Below, piece after piece: positions 27,945 through 35,790 of a stretch of 64,000 nt of DNA. Numbering within the stretch: position 1 is the stretch's first letter; every line of letters starts with the position of its first letter. Made by a program: the position numbers and the translations under genes. The DNA comes from an uncultured Myxococcaceae bacterium (GTDB lineage: Bacteria > Myxococcota_A > Polyangia > Polyangiales > Ga0077539), in NCBI GenBank assembly GCA_945952225.1, contig CAMFHP010000016.1:33282-97281 (forward strand), written 5' to 3'. The notes below the pieces were generated by a model. It saw nothing but the letters and a program-made list of their open reading frames with translations. It did not search any database and was not told the origin of the DNA.

Positions 27945-29408
27945 CTACGTGAGCAGCCCCGCGAGCACGCCGTCGCCCGCGTCGCCCCAGCCGCGCACGT
28001 CGCTCCCGAGGGCGCGCGCGAGGGCCGCGAGGAGCTGTCCGTGACGGGTTCCGCGGGCTTCGAGCACGCGCCCCGGCGTGATGCATCCGCCCGCGCGACC
28101 GGCGAGCACGAAGGGCATGTCGCTGTGCGAGTGCGTGTTGCCGTCCGACACCTCGGAGCAGAGCAGCACCACGGAGTGATCGAGCATGGTGCCGTCGCCC
28201 TCGGGCACCGCGCGCATCGACTGGAGCAGGTACGCGAACTGCGACACCCACCAGCGACGCTGCTTCACGTAGTCGGTGAAGAGTCGGTTCGAACGGTCCT
28301 GGCGGGCGCCGTAGTGCGAGGCCTGATGGCTGCGCATGTCGAAGCCCGCGTCGTACATCTCGGTGTCGCGAAAGCGGCTCATGATGAGCTCGCTCGTGTG
28401 CTGCGACCCCTGGATCACCCCCACGCGCGTGAGCCCGCACGCCATCGCGAGCACGGTCGTGTCGATCTGCGCGCGGAGCACCGCGGGAAAGTTCTCGGGC
28501 GCCGCGAGCCCCGCGCCCGTGGGCGGCGAGAAGGCCATCGAGGGCATCGCGCAGTTCATCGACGGAGGACGCGTCGCGCCCGCATCGGCCACGGTGCTCC
28601 CCGCATCGCCGGGCGCGGTCATGGGGTTCGAAGGCGTGGGCGTTCGGAGCACGCGGTCTGACACTTCGCGAAGTGCTTCGAGATGCGCGTCGAGGCGCGT
28701 GCGCTCCGCGGTGCCGAGGCGTCCGCGGAGGTCGTTGAGGTCGGCGAGCGCGGTCTCCATCGCGAGGCGGTCGGCGTTGTCGTCGGTGGCGACACCCGCA
28801 TCGGCAGCGCCCGCATCGGAGGCGCCTGCGTCGGCGGTGGGCGTGACGGGCGTGGTCGACGTTCCGCCCGTGAACATGCGACGAAAGGCGCGCACCGGGT
28901 CGTCGTCGGGGGCCACGGTGACGCCCGCGCTCACGTACGAGATGAACTTGTCGCCCGAGGCGTTGTTCTGCGTCGCCGCGGAGCCGAGGTAGAGGTGACG
29001 AAAGGGCGCGTCGCGTCCGACGGTGCGCGCGAGGTGCTGGTCGACGGACTCGCCGTTGCCGCCATCGACCGCGGTGAGGAGCTTCTTCGCGCCGCCGGGA
29101 TGGCTGCCCTCGTCGGTTCCGCCCATGGTGAGGCCGTTGAGAAAGACGCACTCGCGGCGCAGCTCACCGAGGGGCTGGAGGAGCTCGCTCAGCGTGACGT
29201 CGCCGCCCGCGCTGCGCGCCTCCCAGAGGCTCGACTCGCCGTTCTGGCTGCGCCCCGCGACCCCGTCGGGAAAGTAGAACACCACGAGGCGCCGCGCGCG
29301 CCCGAGCCCGTTGGCCCGCGCCACGCGCCACCACGGAGCCGCCAGCGGGAGCGCCGACGCGGCCCCGAGGGCGGCCTGCAGGAACCTTCTGCGCGCGATC
29401 GTTCGCAT
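27945..29408 (-). CDS. DUF1552 protein with Tat-type signal
   Basis: 487 residues. The R-R-R-F-L-Q motif at 6-11 followed by a hydrophobic Ala/Leu stretch is a Tat signal, implying export folded. The body matches the DUF1552 family of secreted proteins (V-V-F-Y-F-P-D-G-V near the start; G-S-Q-H-T-S-E and S-D-G-N-T-H-S-H-S-D-M-P-F-V-L-A-G later, like alkaline-phosphatase-type folds). An Ala/Asp-rich spacer interrupts it at about 180-205. DUF1552 genes usually follow a DUF1592-type gene, and here the latter ends 23 bp upstream on the same strand. The role is unknown; the pair is typical of Planctomycetes and Myxococcota. Confidence 0.88.
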   Translation of the reverse strand: MRTIARRRFLQAALGAASALPLAAPWWRVARANGLGRARRLVVFYFPDGVAGRSQNGESSLWEARSAGGDVTLSELLQPLGELRRECVFLNGLTMGGTDEGSHPGGAKKLLTAVDGGNGESVDQHLARTVGRDAPFRHLYLGSAATQNNASGDKFISYVSAGVTVAPDDDPVRAFRRMFTGGTSTTPVTPTADAGASDAGAADAGVATDDNADRLAMETALADLNDLRGRLGTAERTRLDAHLEALREVSDRVLRTPTPSNPMTAPGDAGSTVADAGATRPPSMNCAMPSMAFSPPTGAGLAAPENFPAVLRAQIDTTVLAMACGLTRVGVIQGSQHTSELIMSRFRDTEMYDAGFDMRSHQASHYGARQDRSNRLFTDYVKQRRWWVSQFAYLLQSMRAVPEGDGTMLDHSVVLLCSEVSDGNTHSHSDMPFVLAGRAGGCITPGRVLEARGTRHGQLLAALARALGSDVRGWGDAGDGVLAGLLT

Positions 29409-29431
29409 ACGAACCTTTCGATCTCCAACGG

Positions 29432-31624
29432 TCAGCGGCGGTGCAGAAAATCGGGCGACAGGGTCACGCCCACGAGCAGGTCGCGCACGTCGGCGTCGCC
29501 GTCGAGGCGTCGCGCGAGGGCGCGCACGGCGCAGCGGTTCGAAGCGGCCTCGTGGTACCCGCGGGCGAAGCGGTACCACTGGCGCGCGAAGCACGCGCGG
29601 GCGTTGGCGCTCGTCGCGAGGGCGGCGCCGAGCTCGGCGGGCGAGGTGAACGTGCGCGACGACCCGGTGCCGAATCCCTCGACGTCGTCGATGGCGCCCG
29701 CGTGGTCGATGGGCTGGCCCGCCTCCGTGTCGCGGAGGCGCCCCGTGGCGTCGAACTGTTCGAAGCCGAAGCCGATGCCGTCGATGTGCGTGTGGCACGA
29801 CGCGCAGGCCGCGTTCGAAGAGTGCTGCGCGAAGCGCTGCCGCGTGGTGGCCCGCGGGTCGACGTCGGGCACGCCGCCCGCGTTGGGCGGAGGCGGCGGA
29901 AACTCCTGGCAGAGCAGCGCCCTGCGCACGAAGACCCCGCGGAGGATGGGCGAGCTCTGATCGCTGTGGGCGTAGCGGGTCATCACGCTGCCGTGAGCGA
30001 GCAGGCCGCCGCGACGCGCCGCCGGGAGCGCCACACGACGGAGCTCGTTGCCCGTCACACCGTCGACGCCGTACCAGCGCGCGAGGGGCTCGTTGAGAAA
30101 GCTCTCGTTCGCGGTGAAGAGGTCGCCGAAGCGGTGGCTGCCGTCGAAGACCACCCAGCTCACGAGGCGCTGCGATTCCGCCACCATGGCCGCGCGCACG
30201 TCGTCGCCGAAGCCCGGAAACATCGTCGTGTTGCGCGGCGTGGTGGTGACGCTCTCGACGCCGAGCCACTGGGCCGCGAAGGTCTCGACCTGCTCCCGCG
30301 CGCGCGGGTCGGCGAGGAGGCGACGGGCCTCGCGCTCGATGGCCGCGCTGTGGTCGAGCCCGTTGCGCGCCGCGAGGTCGAGGAGCGCGTCGTCGGGCAT
30401 CGTTCCCCAGAACGTGTACGAGAGCGCCGAGGCGACCTCCCACGAGGTGAGGGTGAAGGTTCCGTCGGCCTGGGCCTCGCCCATCTCCGAGCGGTACCAG
30501 AACGACGGCGACACGAGCATCGCGCGCACGGCCCGCTTCACGCCCGCGTCGACGGAGGGCGCGGCCATCACGAGCGCGCGGTACCGCTGCGACTCTCCCT
30601 CGGTGAGCGGCCGACGGAAGGCCCTTCGCGCGAATCCCTGCACCATGCGATCGGCGCACGCGGGCGCATCGAGCGAGGCGCATCCCACGGTCGTGCGCAG
30701 CGTCGGCGCGAGCGCGTCGACCACGGCGCCCGCCACGCGCAGCGCCTCGTTGACGTGCACCGAGGTCACCACCGCGGTGTCGGCGTTGGTGTCGTACGCG
30801 AAGCCCTGCGGACGCGTCTCGACAGGCAGCATCGACGAGGGGTCGAAGGTCAGCGCGGGCTGCGACGACGGCGTCGTGGGCGTGGTCGTCTCGCAACGGA
30901 TGGTGACCACCGAGTTCTGCCCGCCGAAGCCGTCGGACGCGGTGTTCGTGTTCGCGGGGTCGCGCACCCACTCGCTGCCGTCGAGCACGAACTTGTACTG
31001 CCAGGTTCCGTTGGCGAGCGAGAGCGAGGCGCTCCATCGGTTGGCGCTCGCGTCGCGTGTCATGGGTGTCGCGGTGGGCGACCAGCCGTTGAAGCTGCCC
31101 GCGAGGTGCACCGTGCGGAGCGAACGCGCGCCGGCGTCGTAGGTGAAGCGCGCGGTGTTGCAGTCCGCGGGGGGCGTGACCGGGGTGGGCGTCGCGCCCG
31201 AGAGGCCGAAGAGGTCGCGCACCGTGTTGCGAAACTCGCGGCGCGTGAGCAACCGCAGACGACGCGGCGACGGCGGGATCACGTCGCACGCGAGGGCCGC
31301 GGTGGTGAACTCGCGCTGGATGTACGCCGCGAGCGACGACGCGCACTCGCCGCGACACTGCGACGGATTGCTCGGCGGCATGCGCTGGTCGATGGCCGCC
31401 GTGAGCTGCGCGGTCGTGCGGGTCGTGTCGATGAGCCGCGGACCGAGACCGCCCTCGCCCACCTCGCCGTGGCACGACGCGCACATCGCCGCGTAGCGCG
31501 TGGCCGCGTCGGGCGGAGGTGCGGTGCTCGGAGGTGTGGTGGACGCGTCGGCGCCGGGGTCGGGCGTCTGCTCGCAGGCGAGGGCGAGGGCCGTGAGGGC
31601 GATCCAGCGGGTGGGGCGGCGCAC
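29432..31624 (-). CDS. DUF1587/1595/1592/1588/1585 cytochrome-c-type lipoprotein with inserted CBM48-like domain
   Basis: 730 residues from GTG 31624. Lipobox A-L-A-C at 14-17; a haem c motif C-A-S-C-H at 48-52 opens a cytochrome-c-like domain. DUF1587 begins with R-L-L-T-R-R-E-F-R-N-T-V-R-D-L-F-G at 124-140. Between it and the later DUFs is an extra segment (about 157-245: H-L-A-G-S-F-N-G-W-S-P ... N-R-W-S-A-S-L-S-L ... W-Q-Y-K-F-V-L-D-G) that reads as an AMPK/CBM48 glycogen-binding module. The DUF1595, 1592, 1588 (with a second C-A-S-C-H-T-H-I-D) and 1585 blocks follow. GTG 31624 is preferred over a GTG 48 nt upstream because it gives a clean lipoprotein signal and lies 8 nt after a -10 element. 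Confidence 0.85.
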   Translation of the reverse strand: MRRPTRWIALTALALACEQTPDPGADASTTPPSTAPPPDAATRYAAMCASCHGEVGEGGLGPRLIDTTRTTAQLTAAIDQRMPPSNPSQCRGECASSLAAYIQREFTTAALACDVIPPSPRRLRLLTRREFRNTVRDLFGLSGATPTPVTPPADCNTARFTYDAGARSLRTVHLAGSFNGWSPTATPMTRDASANRWSASLSLANGTWQYKFVLDGSEWVRDPANTNTASDGFGGQNSVVTIRCETTTPTTPSSQPALTFDPSSMLPVETRPQGFAYDTNADTAVVTSVHVNEALRVAGAVVDALAPTLRTTVGCASLDAPACADRMVQGFARRAFRRPLTEGESQRYRALVMAAPSVDAGVKRAVRAMLVSPSFWYRSEMGEAQADGTFTLTSWEVASALSYTFWGTMPDDALLDLAARNGLDHSAAIEREARRLLADPRAREQVETFAAQWLGVESVTTTPRNTTMFPGFGDDVRAAMVAESQRLVSWVVFDGSHRFGDLFTANESFLNEPLARWYGVDGVTGNELRRVALPAARRGGLLAHGSVMTRYAHSDQSSPILRGVFVRRALLCQEFPPPPPNAGGVPDVDPRATTRQRFAQHSSNAACASCHTHIDGIGFGFEQFDATGRLRDTEAGQPIDHAGAIDDVEGFGTGSSRTFTSPAELGAALATSANARACFARQWYRFARGYHEAASNRCAVRALARRLDGDADVRDLLVGVTLSPDFLHRR

Positions 31625-31632
31625 GGGCGGCG

Positions 31633-31638
31633 ATGCTA
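31633..31638 (-). promoter_or_regulatory. -10 element, leaderless promoter of the DUF1592-DUF1552 pair
   Basis: TAGCAT on the minus strand, 8 nt before the GTG at 31624. Confidence 0.45.
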
Positions 31639-31699
31639 CGCGCGACCTCGGCCGTGGCGCGAGAGGAGACACACCGCGAAGTTCACCCGCGGGGAACGT

Positions 31700-32686
31700 T
31701 CAACGGGGCTTCTTCGCGCGAGGAACGAGCGGTGCGATCGGGCCGATGGCGCGGGGCGCTGCGGAAGGTCCCATCGAGGGCAGGCGACGCGTGCGGGCCT
31801 CGCCCGCGGGGGCGGGCTTGGGCAGCGCGGCGTAGGGCGGGAGCGAGGCGTGTCCGGCGACGCGAAGCAGGCGTTCGAGCGTGAGGGGAAGCGCCGCAGC
31901 GCGCTTCGGGGCCTGGTCGGAGACGAGCGCGCGGAGGGCGTCTTCGAGCTCCTGCGGCGTGTCGGGCAGGCGGGTCTTCGCGACGGTGGTGGCCGCGGCG
32001 TCGCCGTAGAGCAGCTCCGATGCGAGGGCGCCGAGCGAGAAGAGGTCAGCGCCCGCGTTGCAGCGACGGCCCGCGCGCACCTCGGGCGAGAGGTACGCGA
32101 GCGCATCGGGGAAGCGCGCCATGTGGGCCACGAGGTGCTTCGACGGCGCCGAGGCCGCGAGCGCAGGATCGGTGAGCACCACGCCGTCGGCCGTGATCTG
32201 CACGCTCTCGGGGTAGAGCGCGCCGTGCGACGAGGCCGTGTGCAGCTCGCGCAGCGCCGTCGCGACGCCCTGAAGCACCCCGAGCGCCTGGTCGGGGTCG
32301 AGCTTCTTCTCCGCCGCGCGAAAGGCCCGCAGCACGCGCCGCAGCGACGCGCCGTAGACCCAGCGCGTGACGACGAACACCACGTCGCCCGCATCGACGC
32401 CCACGTCGACGGGCATGGCCACGCGCTGAAAGCTCCGTCCCTTGAGCTGCGAGAGCGCGGCCACGAAGGCGTCGCGGTCCGCCGACGTGGGGAGCAGCGC
32501 CTGCGTGACGACCTTCACGGCCACGGCGTTGCCCTCGCGGTCGCGGGCGCGGTACGTGGTGCCGAGGGGCCCTGTTCCGAACGCTTCGAGCACGAGGTAG
32601 CGCTCGGCCACGCGGTCGCCCGAGGCGTACGGCGCCGCGGGTCGCGCGAGGGTCACCGCGTCGGAGGGTTCGTCGGGGGTCGCCAC
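31700..32686 (-). CDS. Ser/Thr pseudokinase
   Basis: 328 residues. A protein-kinase fold is evident (glycine-loop region F-G-T-G-P-L-G at 36-42, A-V-K58, G-V-A-T-A-L-R-E-L-H helix, Y-L-S-P-E-V in place of APE). The catalytic loop H-R-D-L-K-P-x-N reads H-G-A-L-Y-P-E-S (154-161), without the catalytic Asp and Asn. The DFG position reads T-D-P-A with the Asp kept. It likely binds nucleotide or partners without phosphotransfer. No transmembrane helix. GTG 32686 is chosen because a -10 lies 8 nt upstream; GTG 32704 would lie within the promoter. The stop is 76 nt upstream of the start of the following DUF1592 gene. Confidence 0.8.
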   Translation of the reverse strand: MATPDEPSDAVTLARPAAPYASGDRVAERYLVLEAFGTGPLGTTYRARDREGNAVAVKVVTQALLPTSADRDAFVAALSQLKGRSFQRVAMPVDVGVDAGDVVFVVTRWVYGASLRRVLRAFRAAEKKLDPDQALGVLQGVATALRELHTASSHGALYPESVQITADGVVLTDPALAASAPSKHLVAHMARFPDALAYLSPEVRAGRRCNAGADLFSLGALASELLYGDAAATTVAKTRLPDTPQELEDALRALVSDQAPKRAAALPLTLERLLRVAGHASLPPYAALPKPAPAGEARTRRLPSMGPSAAPRAIGPIAPLVPRAKKPR

Positions 32687-32694
32687 GGCGCGCG

Positions 32695-32700
32695 ACGCTA
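32695..32700 (-). promoter_or_regulatory. -10 element, leaderless promoter of the pseudokinase gene
   Basis: TAGCGT on the minus strand, 8 nt before the GTG at 32686. Confidence 0.45.
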
Positions 32701-32786
32701 TCACGGCGCGCAGGGTCGATGGCCCGTCGCGGGGCAAGCGCTTCCCTTGACGGCGCGCGGGGTGTCGTGCGACGCGCACTGCCCTG

Positions 32787-33830
32787 ATGAAGGGTCGCTC
32801 CGCACACTCGATGGTGGTCGCACTGGTGGCCGCGCTCGTCGCTCCCGCCGCGCTCCGCGCGCAGCCCCGCGCCGATGCGGGCGTGGCCGACGCGGGACGC
32901 TCCGCCGCCGACGAGGCCCGACGCGCGCAGGTCGTGGCCCGCGTGAACGGCACGGCGATCACCGTGGGCGAGCTCGAAGACCTGCTCAACGACGCGCCGC
33001 CGCCGATCCGTCAGACCTACCTCGACCCCGCGCGACGTCGCGAGTACCTCGACAACCTGGTGATGACCTTTCTGCTCGCCGACGAGGCGCGGCGGCGGGG
33101 CCTCGACCGCGACCCGCAGATCTCGCAGACCGTGCGACGCATCCTCGGACAGCGCGTGGAGCAGGTCGCGATCCTCGATGCGATCACGCCCGCGACGGTG
33201 ACCGACGACGAGGTGCGGACCTGGTACGAGGCCCACCTCGCGGACTACCAGCAGCCCGAGTACCGACGCACCACGGTGGTGATCACCCGCGACGCCGCCG
33301 CGGCGCAGCGCTTCATCGACGAGGCCCGACGTGTGCGGGGCGACATGCGGCGCGTGCGAGAGCTGGTGCGCGAGCTCTCCGTCGACGACGCTTCGAAGCA
33401 GCGCGACGGAGACTTCTTCTACGTGCAGCGCACCGGGCTCCCCTCGGCGGCCGATGGACCGCGCATGGACCCGGAGCTCGCGACGGCGGTGTTCTCCCTC
33501 GCGCGAGAGATGGACGTCACCCCGGTGCCCGTGCCCCTCGGCGATGGACGCTTCGCGGCGGCGGTGCTCACGGGCATCCGTCCGGCGTTGCGACGGTGGC
33601 TCGCGGACCCGAGCGTCGGAGCGTCGATCCGCGGGTTCATCGTGCGCGAGCGTCGGGCGCAGCGGCGCGAGCAGCTCCTGCGAGACCTTCGCACGCGGCT
33701 CCACCCCGAGGTGCACGAAGACCGTCTCGAGCTGCTGCACCTGCCGCCCGCGGATCCGGGCAACCTCGTGGCGCCGCGCACCGAGGCCCCGCACGACCAC
33801 GGCGCCGATGCGGGAAGCGCACATCCGTAG
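32787..33830 (+). CDS. PpiC/SurA-like periplasmic peptidyl-prolyl isomerase
   Basis: 347 residues with a signal peptide (cleavage near L-R-A-Q-P, residue 26). The N-terminal part (V-A-R-V-N-G-T-A-I-T-V-G-E-L ... R-R-E-Y-L-D-N-L-V-M-T-F-L-L-A-D-E-A) is the SurA/PrsA-type chaperone helix region. Residues about 140-265 (Y-Q-Q-P-E-Y-R-R-T-T-V-V-I ... G-D-F-F-Y-V) match a parvulin-like core, but much of the usual parvulin signature is weak, so isomerase activity is uncertain. The C-terminus is charged and His/Asp-rich. Likely a periplasmic folding factor for exported proteins. It is divergent from the pseudokinase. Confidence 0.75.
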   Translation: MKGRSAHSMVVALVAALVAPAALRAQPRADAGVADAGRSAADEARRAQVVARVNGTAITVGELEDLLNDAPPPIRQTYLDPARRREYLDNLVMTFLLADEARRRGLDRDPQISQTVRRILGQRVEQVAILDAITPATVTDDEVRTWYEAHLADYQQPEYRRTTVVITRDAAAAQRFIDEARRVRGDMRRVRELVRELSVDDASKQRDGDFFYVQRTGLPSAADGPRMDPELATAVFSLAREMDVTPVPVPLGDGRFAAAVLTGIRPALRRWLADPSVGASIRGFIVRERRAQRREQLLRDLRTRLHPEVHEDRLELLHLPPADPGNLVAPRTEAPHDHGADAGSAHP

Positions 33831-33930
33831 AAACCCCGAGCGCTTTCTCCTCCCGATCGGGAACGGTTCCGCCGATGAGCTTGAACGTCAGGGTGCACCG
33901 CCCGGTGGACCCACTCGACGGAGCCGCGCC

Positions 33931-35028
33931 GTGAACCTCCCGCCCACCCGCTCCCCTTCGTACCCGCCGACGAACCGTCCGCCCCCGCGGATCTCGACCT
34001 CCGTGCACCCCGCGGCGCTCCCGCGCTCGTCGGTGCGCGCGGTGCCTCGCCTACGGGCGAACCTCGCACGGCTGCTCCAGCGCCTGCGCAACCTCAACGT
34101 CACCGACTTCGAGAGCGCCGACAAGCCGCCGCTGCGCCTCGAAGCCCTCGCGCTCAGCGTGGCCACCGACGTGCGCGCGATCCTCGACGACGCCACGGCC
34201 CACTACGCGATGAACCCCACGACCACGGGTCTCTCTGCGCAGCACATCCTCGACCTGGCCTCCATCGCCCGCATGGAGCTCTCGGGCCTCACGGCGATCA
34301 TCAACCGCGAGTCCGAGTCGTCGGTGTGGCAGCGCGTGGCCGTGTGCGACAGCGTGCTTCAGGTGGCCCGACGGTGCCTCCGCGCGCTCGACACGGTGAT
34401 CGCCAACGTCGAGGGTCTCTCTCCGCCCGTCGACGACACCGCCGACGAGACCGCCCTCGCCGTGCAGATCCGCCAGGCCTACGTGGAGATGAACCGCGTG
34501 GTCGTGGGCGACGACCTGCCCGACAGCGAGACCATCCGTCCGCGGCTGCGCGCGGCGGGCAACTGCATCGCGCGCACGCTCGGTCGCTCCATCGCGCCGG
34601 CCATCCGCGTGCACGACCGCTACACGATGCGGGCCTTTCAGCAGCGCATCCGCGACGCGCTCCTGAGCGCGGGCCACGACGACGCCGCGATCGACGAGCT
34701 CCTCCGCATCTGGCAGGACCTCTCGAACTTCACCGCCCTCCTCCTCGACGTGAACAAGCGCGAGGAGCTGCGCGTGCACGACCGCGACACCATCGCCACC
34801 GTGCTCGAAGCCATCGACGGCCTCACCCCCGCCGCGCCCGTGCCCGAGGCCCACCTCGCCACGCTCCGCGCCTGCGAGGGACGCGACCCCGAGCTCGACG
34901 CCCTCCTCGCCGGCGGAAGCTCCGTCGGCACGCTGCGCCAGTGCCTCGAACGCCTGCACCACGCGCTCACGGCCACCATCGCCCCGCCCGCGAGCACGAC
35001 GAGCGGCACCTGGAGCGGGCTGCTCTGA
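33931..35028 (+). CDS. helical protein of unknown function
   Basis: 365 residues from GTG 33931, preceded by GGAG at 9-12 nt. The first 50 residues are Pro/Ser/Arg-rich; the rest is all-helical and soluble, with long amphipathic stretches (R-L-R-A-N-L-A-R-L-L-Q-R-L-R-N-L, E-A-L-A-L-S-V-A-T-D-V-R-A-I-L-D-D-A). No catalytic motif, signal peptide or membrane segment is visible and I do not recognise the family. It lies 100 bp after the PpiC gene in the same direction and is convergent with elbB, sharing a hairpin over the two stop codons. Confidence 0.7.
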   Translation: MNLPPTRSPSYPPTNRPPPRISTSVHPAALPRSSVRAVPRLRANLARLLQRLRNLNVTDFESADKPPLRLEALALSVATDVRAILDDATAHYAMNPTTTGLSAQHILDLASIARMELSGLTAIINRESESSVWQRVAVCDSVLQVARRCLRALDTVIANVEGLSPPVDDTADETALAVQIRQAYVEMNRVVVGDDLPDSETIRPRLRAAGNCIARTLGRSIAPAIRVHDRYTMRAFQQRIRDALLSAGHDDAAIDELLRIWQDLSNFTALLLDVNKREELRVHDRDTIATVLEAIDGLTPAAPVPEAHLATLRACEGRDPELDALLAGGSSVGTLRQCLERLHHALTATIAPPASTTSGTWSGLL

Positions 35029-35039
35029 CCGTCGGTCAG
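35025..35039. terminator. palindrome spanning two convergent stop codons
   Basis: CTGACC-GTC-GGTCAG. The plus-strand TGA (35026-35028) lies in one arm and the minus-strand TGA (35036-35038) in the other. It may act as a bidirectional 3' hairpin; no T-run. Confidence 0.35.
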
Positions 35040-35719
35040 AACCCCGCGAACTCCAGCGTCGCGCGCACCATCCGATCGACGCCTTCGAACATCTCGCCCA
35101 CCCGTCGCGCGGTCGTGTACGCCGCGCAGCACACCACGCGCAGCTCGCGGTCGACGCTCACGTCGCGGGGCCCGAGCGTGCGCACGGTCGCGCCCCAGGC
35201 CTCCATGTCGGCCGCCGCGCCGGTGCCCGCGCCGAGGCCCACGGTGACCCCGCGCGCGCCGAGCACCCGCGCCGCCACCACGGGCGCCATGCACGCGAAA
35301 CCCATGGGACGCCCCGCGCGCACGCACCCTTCGAGCAGCCGCACCACCTCGGGGAGCGCCCTCGCCTCGCGGCCCGCGCGCGCATGGTCGCAGAGCACCT
35401 GCGTGGCGCCGTAGCCGCCGGGAACGAGCACCGCGTCGACGTCGAGGTCGCACACCTTCGCGAGGTCGCGCACCTCGCCGCGCGCGAGGCGGGCGCTCTC
35501 GACGAGCACGTTGCGGCACTCGCCGATCATGGGGTGTCCCGCGCTGTGGTTGACGATCACGGGCGCGACGACGTTGGGCGCGGCGAAGATCACCTCGGCG
35601 CCCGCGCGATCGAGCGAGAGGAGCGTCGCGACGGTCTCGTGGGCCTCGCTGCCGTCGAAGCACCCGCAGCCCGCGAGCACCACCGTCACGCGCGGGGCGC
35701 GCTTCACCCGGGGCTTCAT
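35036..35719 (-). CDS. elbB: ElbB/ES1-type DJ-1 superfamily glyoxalase
   Basis: 227 residues. A-G-C-G-C-F-D-G-S-E-A-H-E at about 16-28 followed by L-L-S-L-D-R-A-G-A-E-V-I-F-A-A-P matches E. coli ElbB and the vertebrate ES1 family. V-P-G-G-Y-G-A and the nucleophile-elbow region P-M-G-F-A-C-M-A-P (Cys near residue 142) are conserved. ElbB belongs to the DJ-1/PfpI fold and has glyoxalase activity; in E. coli it has been linked to isoprenoid yield. Cytosolic. ATG 35719 gives the normal family length; 13 more in-frame codons upstream are not needed. Confidence 0.9.
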   Translation of the reverse strand: MKPRVKRAPRVTVVLAGCGCFDGSEAHETVATLLSLDRAGAEVIFAAPNVVAPVIVNHSAGHPMIGECRNVLVESARLARGEVRDLAKVCDLDVDAVLVPGGYGATQVLCDHARAGREARALPEVVRLLEGCVRAGRPMGFACMAPVVAARVLGARGVTVGLGAGTGAAADMEAWGATVRTLGPRDVSVDRELRVVCCAAYTTARRVGEMFEGVDRMVRATLEFAGF

Positions 35720-35790
35720 CACGCGCGCAGGGAAGCACACCGCCGAGCGCGTTGACAACGTCCTCTCCGTGCCGCGTGAATGCGCGCACG

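Noticed and set aside
29441..33934. Very long open frames antisense or out of frame to real genes, such as this 1,497-codon one and those at 23906-27952, 50758-54390, 37541-40561 and 12412-14340
   Set aside because: They are dominated by Arg/Ala/Gly/His or Ser/Pro, have no domains or start signals, and mirror genes with clear families. High GC at codon position 3 removes stop codons from the other frames.
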